A DNA stretch of 12,722 bases from Microcaldota archaeon. Its GTDB lineage: Archaea > Micrarchaeota > Micrarchaeia > Micrarchaeales > Micrarchaeaceae. The position numbers were made by a program, and so were the translations under genes. The stretch lies in contig JAJZII010000010.1 in the NCBI GenBank assembly GCA_021810685.1, forward strand, positions 1 through 12,722, in the 5' to 3' direction. The notes beneath the pieces were generated by a model that had not been told where the DNA came from, did no database searches, and saw only the letters and a list, made by a program, of their open reading frames with translations. Positions 5,731 to 11,898 of this stretch are shown piece by piece (the stretch's first letter is position 1; every line of letters begins with the position of its first letter).

Positions 5731-7014
5731 ATGATGATAAAGACAAAGGCTTACATATTCATAACTGCGGCGCTCATATTCGGCGCGCTCTTCCCCCTGG
5801 CGCTGGAAGTGGCTGACACCCAGGGAGTCAACATCTTCGCGTTCCTGTTCCTGGCGTTCCTCATGGCCATGCCTGCCTCGCTCCTGCTGGTCGTAGCTAA
5901 GGGCAAGATAGGCAAGCTAAAGGAATACCTGAGAAACCCTAAAGAATTCCTCCTCATCGGTGCTGTAGGATTTATCAACCTAGCGTTCGTTGATTATGGC
6001 ATAGTGTATGCAGAGAAGTTCGTGAGCGCCTCGCTCGCAACTGTGCTTTACAGGATGCAGCCGCTGCTCATGCTGCTCTTCATACCATTCCTGCTTAGGG
6101 AACATATTTCCAAGATACAGATTACGGCGCTCTTGCTGGCCTTCCTTGGCATATACATAGCGTTTAGCGCCGGTGGAACTTCGCTCTTTGCTGGAGCAAA
6201 CGGCAGCATAGTGCTCTTCCTAGTCGCCATGACGCTCATTTCGGCATTTGCGACCGTCTTCCTGAAGAGATACAACACAGACATGGAGAGTACCATGTTC
6301 ATGTTCAACACCGTTGCGCTGGCGATATCCTTCGTCCTGTTCCTGTACAGCGGCGGACATCTGCCCGCACTACAACTTCCGTCGATAGTGGCAATCGCGT
6401 ACATAGGGCTGGTGACCAACATAGCAATGCCGTTCTTCTACTACAGCGCCTTCAGAACATTGAAGACGACGTTTGTGACGAACTTCTACTTTCTGTCACC
6501 TTTCATGACGATGCTGTTCGCGAACCTCCTCTTCGGGGAGCCAATCTATCCTTACTACCTTGCGATAGCTGCACTAGTAACCGTCGGAATTTTCATACAG
6601 AGGTTCGACAGGACAGGTGGCAAGTATGTAGTAAAGAACAGGAAGGCGCTGGAGGATGCGCCGCAGATAGCGGATATAACTGGCGCGTTCCTGAACACGA
6701 AGGTCAGCGCGATAAACACTGCCATCAGGGGAAACGGACGCGTACTGGCCATGAAAGTCGACAGGCACCTCTACGATAGCGTCATGGAGAAGGCCAGGAA
6801 TGAGGACGGCCAGTCACCTGGTCCGCTGTTCGTATACGCCAGCCACGACAGCAGTATAGTAGGAAGTGATGAGAACGCATTCATATCCGAGGCGCTGGAT
6901 CCTGACGAGAACGAGACTGTGCTGATGAGCGCCGGAGACCCGGAGGCCAGCGAACGGTTCTTCTACTCAGTCAAGTCGGGGCTCGACAACCTGCAGGAAG
7001 CAGGCAGGCGCTAG
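5731..7014 (+). CDS. EamA/DMT-family transporter with extra C-terminal soluble domain
   Basis: The first 291 residues form ten hydrophobic helices (approximately 7-26, 33-55, 72-92, 98-122, 128-146, 157-178, 188-206, 218-240, 248-268, 274-291) arranged as two repeats of five. This is the fold of drug/metabolite transporters of the EamA type, which export or import small metabolites. Substrate cannot be told from sequence. Members usually end soon after the tenth helix, at about 280-310 residues. This one continues for about 135 residues with a polar, acidic region (for example ALDPDENETVL at 388-398) in which I recognise no domain. The ATG at 5731 is followed by another at 5734; either could be used. 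The stop codon shares the palindrome CTAG with the stop of the convergent methyltransferase gene. The divergent Lrp-like gene is the likely regulator. Confidence 0.85.
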   Translation: MMIKTKAYIFITAALIFGALFPLALEVADTQGVNIFAFLFLAFLMAMPASLLLVVAKGKIGKLKEYLRNPKEFLLIGAVGFINLAFVDYGIVYAEKFVSASLATVLYRMQPLLMLLFIPFLLREHISKIQITALLLAFLGIYIAFSAGGTSLFAGANGSIVLFLVAMTLISAFATVFLKRYNTDMESTMFMFNTVALAISFVLFLYSGGHLPALQLPSIVAIAYIGLVTNIAMPFFYYSAFRTLKTTFVTNFYFLSPFMTMLFANLLFGEPIYPYYLAIAALVTVGIFIQRFDRTGGKYVVKNRKALEDAPQIADITGAFLNTKVSAINTAIRGNGRVLAMKVDRHLYDSVMEKARNEDGQSPGPLFVYASHDSSIVGSDENAFISEALDPDENETVLMSAGDPEASERFFYSVKSGLDNLQEAGRR

Positions 7015-7727
7015 GCACTTCTGGCGCTTCTCCTTTCCTTTAGGGCGCGCTTGGAGAACGCGACCGATAGCGTCCTGAGCTCCTGCTTCGTCGGCGATGC
7101 CCTGTCGAGCAGGTGCGCGAACGCATCGCTGACCGCACGCTTGTCGCGTATGTCATGCCTCGAGCGCACGAGCGACTCGAAGAGCTTCTTCACAACCTGC
7201 GCCTCCTTAGGGGTTGCATAGAGGTCAGCTATGGTCCGCTCGACCTCCACAGCATCCGCGAGCTCGTAGAGAAGTATGGCGAGCGCGTGCGTTATGTTGA
7301 GCGTCGGATAGCCCTTCGCGGCAGGTATGAAAACTGTCGCATCGCACGCTGCCAGCTCATCCTTCGTCAGGCCAGTGCCATCCCTGCCTATGAGCAGCGC
7401 GACGTCGCGGCCGTGGACCTTGCGCAGCACGCGCTTGAGCGTACGCGGCGTGTAGACGTTGAACATTCCGCGCTCGGCCTTGTGCCATATGGCAGTTGTG
7501 CCCACCCTGAAGGCGGGGCCAGTTGCCTGAGATATTGAGGCACATACCTTCGCTTTCTCGAGCAGGTCCCTCGCGTGCTTCGAGTACTTCACCGCCTGCT
7601 TGCCTGTGTGGTTGCACTTCGGCCTTACTAAGTACATGCGTGCCACGCCGAAGTTCTTCAGCACGCGCGCAGCGTACCCAAGGTTAACCTGGTACATCGG
7701 CTCGATAAAGATAACCTTCAGGGTCAT
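7011..7727 (-). CDS. trmJ: SPOUT (TrmH/TrmJ-type) RNA 2'-O-methyltransferase
   Basis: The 238-residue protein is a SPOUT-class methyltransferase of the TrmJ/LasT group (COG0565), which methylates ribose 2'-OH groups, in archaea probably at tRNA position 32. Motif 1 is visible as EPMYQVNLGYAARVLKNFG (9-27), with N15 and R21. Motif 2 is LLIGRDGTGLTKDEL (111-125), and motif 3 is IPAAKGYPTLNITHALAILL (134-153), the S-adenosylmethionine-binding knot. The C-terminal 80 residues are helical and basic. Motif 2 is usually GREDRGL-like; here it is GRDGTGL. The start ATG at 7727 lies 7 bases after the CPBP gene stop, inside the same operon. An rRNA target rather than tRNA cannot be excluded. Confidence 0.85.
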   Translation of the reverse strand: MTLKVIFIEPMYQVNLGYAARVLKNFGVARMYLVRPKCNHTGKQAVKYSKHARDLLEKAKVCASISQATGPAFRVGTTAIWHKAERGMFNVYTPRTLKRVLRKVHGRDVALLIGRDGTGLTKDELAACDATVFIPAAKGYPTLNITHALAILLYELADAVEVERTIADLYATPKEAQVVKKLFESLVRSRHDIRDKRAVSDAFAHLLDRASPTKQELRTLSVAFSKRALKERRSARSA

Positions 7728-7734
7728 GCGACCA

Positions 7735-8478
7735 CTATACGCCGAAGAGGGCCAGGAAGCCCAGGAGGTTGACCAATATGTGCGCCAACATGCCAACGTA
7801 CAACGATCCTGTGCGCCTGTAGGCGTAGCCTGCCATCAGGCCGAAAGCGAACGCCGCTATGAACTCTGACACGGACCAGTAGCTGAGCAGGTGCAGGAAG
7901 CCGAAGAGCAGTGCGCTCGCTATTATACCGATTCTCGGCACGAGGAAGCCCCTGAAGAGCACCTCCTCGTCGAACGGCGCGACGATCACGGCGAACGCCA
8001 GGAAGTATGCAGGCATTCCGGCGAATATGGCCGCGGTGTTGGTGGGCAGGTTTATGCCAGTTACTTCTTGGAAGATGCCGAGCGCCAGCTCGATGGCCAG
8101 CACCGCGAAGAAGAGCAGCAGGCCAATGCCCATGTTCTTAGGCGTCAGCCCTGCCCTCGAGAGGCCGAGGCTCGCCACCGCCTGCCTGAGCGTCTTTCCC
8201 TTCGCGAGCAGGTAGGAGAATGCGGCGAACATGAAGAACAGCGACAGCGCTATCGACGAGCCTATCTCGGCCGCTGTCGTGCCGATTGCGCCAGAAGTGT
8301 ACAGCACCCCGAATATGACGAACGCAAGGGCTGTGGTTATGACAAGGCCAGCATAGAAAATATATTTTATACCGGGATTGCGCCTTTCAAACACATAGGA
8401 ATAGGACTGCGTGGATGTTCTCGCGGCGCGGCGCCTTGGCGCCATCCTGCGCCTCAGCCTTCGCTTGCTCGACTGCAA
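7735..8478 (-). CDS. CPBP-family intramembrane metalloprotease
   Basis: The 247-residue membrane protein belongs to the CPBP (CAAX protease/Abi) family. All three catalytic motifs are intact within membrane helices: E171-E172-x3-R176 (EEVLFRG), F192-x3-H196 (FGFLH) and H233-x3-N237 (HILVN). About six to eight hydrophobic segments follow a strongly basic N terminus, in which 10 of the first 20 residues are Lys or Arg. I start at the TTG at 8478 because GGTG lies 5 bases before it within the S27ae gene; the next choice is the ATG at 8445, which shortens the basic tail by 11 residues. The gene begins at the base after the S27ae stop codon, so translation is probably coupled. The substrate is unknown: prenyl-protein processing, bacteriocin-like peptide handling and general membrane proteolysis are all known for the family. 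Confidence 0.85.
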   Translation of the reverse strand: MQSSKRRLRRRMAPRRRAARTSTQSYSYVFERRNPGIKYIFYAGLVITTALAFVIFGVLYTSGAIGTTAAEIGSSIALSLFFMFAAFSYLLAKGKTLRQAVASLGLSRAGLTPKNMGIGLLLFFAVLAIELALGIFQEVTGINLPTNTAAIFAGMPAYFLAFAVIVAPFDEEVLFRGFLVPRIGIIASALLFGFLHLLSYWSVSEFIAAFAFGLMAGYAYRRTGSLYVGMLAHILVNLLGFLALFGV

Positions 8479-8637
8479 TCATGCACCCTGCTTCTTCTGG
8501 GACTTAAATTCAGTGTAGCCGCACCTGCCGCACGAGAACCTGTCCGAGTGTTCGGCCATTCTCGAGCTGCACTTCGGGCATGCCCTGCCCGGTTTGTAGG
8601 GCTTGAACTCTTTCTTCTTTTCCTTTTTCTCCGCCAT
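8479..8637 (-). CDS. rps27ae: 30S ribosomal protein S27ae
   Basis: This 52-residue gene encodes the small-subunit zinc-ribbon protein S27ae, called S31e in the universal scheme and fused to ubiquitin in eukaryotes. The sequence runs from a lysine-rich start ([18 protein letters not shown]) to the zinc site C20-x2-C23 and C36-x2-C39. The stretch [13 protein letters not shown] (33-45) is diagnostic. The length is normal. The ATG at 8637 follows the S24e stop by 4 bases, with GTGATTC just before it. The TGA stop at 8479-8481 is directly followed by the TTG start of the membrane protease gene. The S24e-S27ae pairing is conserved in archaea, which supports the call. Confidence 0.95.
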   Translation of the reverse strand: MAEKKEKKKEFKPYKPGRACPKCSSRMAEHSDRFSCGRCGYTEFKSQKKQGA

Positions 8638-8641
8638 TGAA

Positions 8642-9022
8642 TCACGACTCTGCTGCCTGCTCCGGTGCAGGCTGCGCCTTCTTCGGCTTCTGCTCCGCTT
8701 CCGCGGTCACCTGTTCATCGGTGCTCCCACCGGCTGGCTTCGCCGCCTTCTTCTTTTCGCGCTCGATGATGTGCGCAGGCTCATTGCGCTCCAGCGCACC
8801 CTTCTCCTTGTAGGAGTGCGCGGTGCACTCGACGCGCCTGATGCCGAACCGTTGCTGCACCTTCGTCACTATGGTGCTGTCCGGGTCGAGGTTAAGCCTC
8901 TTGCACAGCTCCACCTTCACTTCGACGGTAGCCGGCGTCTTCTCCTCTCCGTCTATGTAGAACGCTATCTCGCGCCTTCCCATCAGCGCGTTCTCCTTAT
9001 CGTCGGTTATCTTGAGTTCCAT
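8642..9022 (-). CDS. rps24e: 30S ribosomal protein S24e
   Basis: The protein of 126 residues is the archaeal/eukaryotic small-subunit protein S24e. The core is clear: [20 protein letters not shown] at the start, the [20 protein letters not shown] segment, and [20 protein letters not shown] (52-71), followed by a basic helix to about residue 95. The remaining 30 or so residues are rich in Ala, Glu, Gln and Pro, a low-complexity tail probably disordered and longer than the usual archaeal length of about 100. The ATG at 9022 is preceded by GGTGGT, and 10 bases separate it from the aIF5A stop. It sits between aIF5A and S27ae in one operon. Confidence 0.95.
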   Translation of the reverse strand: MELKITDDKENALMGRREIAFYIDGEEKTPATVEVKVELCKRLNLDPDSTIVTKVQQRFGIRRVECTAHSYKEKGALERNEPAHIIEREKKKAAKPAGGSTDEQVTAEAEQKPKKAQPAPEQAAES

Positions 9023-9032
9023 CTGACCACCA

Positions 9033-9443
9033 TCACTCCCCGGCGCCTATCGTGCGCGATATTGCACGGCGACCCATCGCCTCGAGCACCTCGACTTCCG
9101 CGCCGGCATTGACCTTGCCCGAAAGCTCCTCAGGTATGGGCAGATCGAATACCTCATAAGTTTCCGGGTCCATAAGCTGCGCAGTCTGTCCGTTCACAGA
9201 AACGACCTGCGCCCGCTTCTTCTTTATCACGGGCACCTCGGCGTCACCGTGGCTCGTGTTTAGCAGCGTCTTCTTCTGTCCGTCAAATATACCTATTGCG
9301 GTGACGCGCATCTTCGCCGAGCCGTGCTTGCCGGGGGAGCTGGTCTCTATGTCGACGACCTTGCAGGGTATGCCGTCAATTACTACGTAGCGGCCGATCC
9401 GCACGTCCTTCATCGTCATCTTCATTACGTCTTCTTCAGTCAT
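9033..9443 (-). CDS. eif5A: Translation initiation factor aIF5A
   Basis: aIF5A binds the ribosome and relieves stalled elongation, notably at polyproline, and needs its hypusine modification. The 136-residue protein has the N-terminal SH3-like domain with the modification loop SSPGKHGSAK, where K39 is the expected hypusine site, and the C-terminal OB domain from about residue 70 (VPVIKKKRAQVVSVNGQTAQ onward). The length is typical. The start ATG at 9443 has a GCGGTG site seven bases upstream. The gene leads the operon that continues into S24e, S27ae, the membrane protease and the methyltransferase. The enzymes for hypusination are not in the window. Confidence 0.96.
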   Translation of the reverse strand: MTEEDVMKMTMKDVRIGRYVVIDGIPCKVVDIETSSPGKHGSAKMRVTAIGIFDGQKKTLLNTSHGDAEVPVIKKKRAQVVSVNGQTAQLMDPETYEVFDLPIPEELSGKVNAGAEVEVLEAMGRRAISRTIGAGE

Positions 9444-9464
9444 GATAAAACACCGCTGTCTGTA

Positions 9465-9535
9465 CTAGAGGATAGAGCACCCTAGATTCTAGAGCAGAAC
9501 CGCAGAGATAGTTGGTGCGCAAAGATATAAAAGTG
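9465..9535 (-). promoter_or_regulatory. aIF5A operon promoter and CTAG-rich leader
   Basis: A TATA-like CACTTTTATATC (minus strand, about 9524-9535) predicts a transcript starting near 9500 and a leader of about 57 bases. The leader contains three CTAG tetramers at 9465, 9482 and 9489; two of them form the 11-bp dyad CTAGA-T-TCTAG (9482-9492). It could act as an operator or an RNA hairpin; neither is proved. Confidence 0.45.
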
Positions 9536-9567
9536 CACAGGCTGTAAGGCCCGTGCATCTGTGCGCG
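9529..9567 (-). terminator. Possible terminator hairpin of the ftsZ operon
   Basis: GTGCACAG (9533-9540) and CTGTGCGC (9560-9567) can pair over eight positions, including one G-U, around a 19-base loop that holds a smaller GGC/GCC stem. In the direction of ftsZ transcription the stem is followed at once by TTTT (9532-9529). That T-run is also part of the TATA box proposed for the aIF5A operon. Confidence 0.4.
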
Positions 9568-9577
9568 CCTCTCGCTC

Positions 9578-10603
9578 TTAATAGATATGACCTATCCCGG
9601 CAAGAAATTCTGCGTTCGCCATGGAAACGCTCGCTGCCACGCGTGGTGCCTCGCTGAACTTGGGGGTCACGCCAGTGACTATAGACATGACGCGTATCTG
9701 GTCGTTCATGTCGGGCGTCAGCCTGGCACCGAAGATCACGTTGGCCTTCGGGTCCAGGTTTTCAGTTACCCGGGCGCCTATGGTCGTCGCCTCTTCTATT
9801 GTCATGGACTGGCTGCCTGACACATGCACCATCGCGCTCTTCCCTGAGGACATGTCCACATCGAGCAATGGGTGTGTGAGCGTGCTCTTGACTGCCTTCG
9901 CCACCCTGTCCTGACCTGAGCCGAAGCCCAGGTTTATCACCGCGGTGCCGCCGTCCCTCAGAACTGTGCGCACGTCGGCGAAGTCGAGGTTTATCAGGCT
10001 CGGCATCATGACCGTGTCTGATATGCCCTTGATGGCGTTGGTCGCTATGTTGTCGACCAGCTCGAAGGCCTTTTCTATCGGCAGGTTCGGTGCGTAGCTC
10101 AGCAGCCTTTCGTTCTCTATCAGTATGGTGGTGTCTGCGTTCTTGCGCAGCTGTTCTAGCGACCAGTCGGCCTTGGTGCGTCTGCTGCGCTCCAGCGCGA
10201 ATGGGTATGTAACGAATGCGACTACGAGCGAGCCCTGTTCCTTGGCGAGCTTCGCCACTATGGGTGCAGCGCCCCCTCCAGTGCCTCCGCCCATGCCTGC
10301 GCTTATGAACACCATGTCGTAGCCGCTTATCGCGTCCATGATCTCAGTCTGGCTCGCCTCGGCGCACTTCATTCCCACTTCTGGGAAGCCGCCTGCGCCC
10401 AGGCCCCGCGTTATCTCCTTGCCTATGAGCAGTTTCTTGTCAGCGTGAATCATGTTGAGGTGTTTCACGTCCGTGTTTATTGCTATTGTGGGAGCCTTCG
10501 CGCCAATGCCATAAAGCCTGTTGACCTGGTTGCTTCCGCCGCCTCCTACGCCGACTACCGCCAGCTTCGCTACGAATTCGTCTTCGAGTCCTCTGTCCAC
10601 CAT
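9578..10603 (-). CDS. ftsZ: Cell-division GTPase FtsZ, second paralogue (FtsZ2-like, altered T4 loop)
   Basis: The 341-residue protein is a tubulin-like GTPase that forms the Z ring. Nucleotide loops run in order: T1 GVGGGGSNQVNRL (18-30), AINTD (41-45), the ITRGLGAGGFPEVG segment (64-77), T4 at 105-111, and the catalytic T7 loop N205-L-D207-F-A-D210. T4 reads GGGTGGG where the family signature is GGGTG(T/S)G, so one hydroxyl residue near the phosphates is replaced by glycine. The AGMGGGTG context and NLPIEKAF resemble archaeal FtsZ2 more than FtsZ1. The tail ends FLAGIGHIY, possibly a partner-binding peptide. The ATG at 10603 has AGGTGA upstream. It follows the first ftsZ by 33 bases in one operon. 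GTPase activity is likely retained because T7 is intact. Confidence 0.93.
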   Translation of the reverse strand: MVDRGLEDEFVAKLAVVGVGGGGSNQVNRLYGIGAKAPTIAINTDVKHLNMIHADKKLLIGKEITRGLGAGGFPEVGMKCAEASQTEIMDAISGYDMVFISAGMGGGTGGGAAPIVAKLAKEQGSLVVAFVTYPFALERSRRTKADWSLEQLRKNADTTILIENERLLSYAPNLPIEKAFELVDNIATNAIKGISDTVMMPSLINLDFADVRTVLRDGGTAVINLGFGSGQDRVAKAVKSTLTHPLLDVDMSSGKSAMVHVSGSQSMTIEEATTIGARVTENLDPKANVIFGARLTPDMNDQIRVMSIVTGVTPKFSEAPRVAASVSMANAEFLAGIGHIY

Positions 10604-10636
10604 TTGGTCACCTGAGCGTGATTGTTATTGGCCTGG

Positions 10637-11704
10637 TCAGCCTATGATTTCGAGGTCGCTGTACGGGTTGCGTTGCTTCTCCTCGAACTTGCCTACTATG
10701 CTCGAGCCCTTGACCCCGGTAACGATGGCCACTATCTCTATCTGGTCGTCGTAGCCTGGTATGAGCCTGGCGCCCCACTTGACGTTGGCCTTCGGGTCCA
10801 TGCGGTCGGTTATTATCTCGCCGGCCTTGATTGCGTCGCCTATCGTGAGCGCCGCCCCGCCCGAGATGTGTATGAGCGCGCCCTTCGCGTTCTCGTAGTC
10901 GACGTCCAGGAGCTTGTTCTTGAGCACACTCTCCGCAGCGTTGCCCACCTTGTCAGGGCCCTTCCCGTTGCCCACGGCGATGAAGCCGACCTGGCCGTTG
11001 CCCATTATGCTGCGCACGTCGGCGAAGTCTATGTTGATCATGCTTGGCTGGGTTATAGTCCATACGAGCCCTCCAATAGCTTTGGCAAGAACTTCGTCCG
11101 CCATCGCGAACGCATCGTTCATTGGCAGGTTCGGCACCAGCTTGACGAGCCTGTTGTTGTCCAGGATTATCACGCTGTCGCTGAACTGCCTTAGCTTCTG
11201 TATGCCCTCCTCGGCCTTGACCTTCCTGAGCCTCTCCAGGTCGAACGGGTACGTGACCATGGCCACGACTATAGCACCCTGCTCCTTGGCTATCTGTGCA
11301 GCCACGGGCATTATTCCCGTGCCTGTGCCGCCGCCCTCTCCGGCGCACAGGAAGACGAGCTGCGCACCCTCGAAGGCCTTCTCTAGCGCAGGCCTGTCGA
11401 CCTCTGCGCATTTTGCGCCTACGGTCGGGTCGCCGCCTGCGCCCAGTCCGCGCGTTATGCTCTTTCCGACGAGAATCTTCTGTATCCTGTCGTCGAGAAT
11501 CTTGAAGTGCTGGTAATCCGTGTTGATTGCGACGAACTCGGTGCCTTTGACACCAGTCTTCACGAGCCTGTTGATCGTGTTGCCTCCGCCGCCACCTATG
11601 CCTGCCGTCACGATTTTTATCTGCGCAGAGCCCAACTGCTCGTCGGCGTTGGTATTACTGGTGCTGGTGCTACCACCTAGGATGTCGTTCACAAGGTCGC
11701 TCAT
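10637..11704 (-). CDS. ftsZ: Cell-division GTPase FtsZ, first paralogue (FtsZ2-like)
   Basis: The 355-residue protein is a canonical archaeal FtsZ. A flexible N-terminal stretch of about 27 residues (rich in Ser, Thr, Asn) precedes T1 GIGGGGGNTINRL (35-47), AINTD (59-63) and ITRGLGAGGDP (83-93). T4 is GGGTGTG (124-130), followed by VIILDNNRL (178-186), and the T7 loop is N224-I-D226-F-A-D229. ILDNNRL and the TITQPSMIN segment resemble FtsZ2 of euryarchaea. The C-terminal NPYSDLEIIG is set off by a linker and looks like the conserved tail that binds SepF-type tethers. I start at the ATG at 11704, preceded by AGTGAT; a GTG at 11713 would add three residues. It leads the two-gene ftsZ operon. 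Confidence 0.95.
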   Translation of the reverse strand: MSDLVNDILGGSTSTSNTNADEQLGSAQIKIVTAGIGGGGGNTINRLVKTGVKGTEFVAINTDYQHFKILDDRIQKILVGKSITRGLGAGGDPTVGAKCAEVDRPALEKAFEGAQLVFLCAGEGGGTGTGIMPVAAQIAKEQGAIVVAMVTYPFDLERLRKVKAEEGIQKLRQFSDSVIILDNNRLVKLVPNLPMNDAFAMADEVLAKAIGGLVWTITQPSMINIDFADVRSIMGNGQVGFIAVGNGKGPDKVGNAAESVLKNKLLDVDYENAKGALIHISGGAALTIGDAIKAGEIITDRMDPKANVKWGARLIPGYDDQIEIVAIVTGVKGSSIVGKFEEKQRNPYSDLEIIG

Positions 11705-11720
11705 GAAGATCACTTGGTCA

Positions 11721-11753
11721 AGATAAATTTATCTAGGAACGCTTAAAAGCCTT
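11721..11753 (-). promoter_or_regulatory. ftsZ operon promoter with 14-bp palindrome
   Basis: GGCTTTTAAGCG on the minus strand (about 11740-11751) is a likely TATA box and predicts transcription from about 11720. Exactly there lies AGATAAATTTATCT (11721-11734), a perfect 14-bp palindrome, well placed for a repressor or autoregulator. The AT-rich centre could alternatively serve as a TATA element itself. Inferred from sequence. Confidence 0.5.
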
Positions 11754-11898
11754 TTGCAAATCGGCACGTTAATTGTAGTGCTGGGCACAGGCGCGGTCAA
11801 CCGTGTTTCAGAGCGGAAGAAGCAGTTTACCAAGGTACTCAAACATAGCCAACATAGATGTTATTATGAAGGCTAATAAACTTTCATGTAGTTTGATA
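11735..11898. other. Rest of the longest intergenic stretch, no gene recognised
   Basis: Between the ftsZ promoter palindrome and the stop of the anchored orphan gene I find no coding sequence with a ribosome-binding site, no tRNA and no C/D-box motif pair. It holds a short direct repeat, AACATAG at 11842-11848 and 11851-11857, and an AT-rich end near 11860-11898 where transcription of the upstream orphan gene probably stops. The 32-residue GTG reading frame at 11778-11876 is unsupported. Confidence 0.4.

Noticed and set aside
5731..5745. C-box-like ATGATGA at the transporter start, possible C/D-box RNA
   Set aside because: No D box or guide arrangement is visible and the motif is explained by the start codons.
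7735..8478. Abortive-infection (defence) role for the CPBP protein
   Set aside because: The family was once labelled Abi, but the gene sits in a ribosomal operon without defence genes around it.
7891..8640. Long plus-strand open frame of 249 codons opposite the CPBP and S27ae genes
   Set aside because: The opposite strand carries well-recognised proteins with catalytic and zinc motifs; the plus-strand product is a Glu/Arg/Gln-rich mirror of them.
10953..11411. Second minus-strand open frame within the first ftsZ
   Set aside because: It is a shifted frame of ftsZ, rich in Arg/Gly from GC-rich codons.
11778..11876. Short plus-strand reading frame from GTG encoding 32 residues in the intergenic region
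   Set aside because: No ribosome-binding site, no TATA box at the right distance and no recognisable composition; likely chance.
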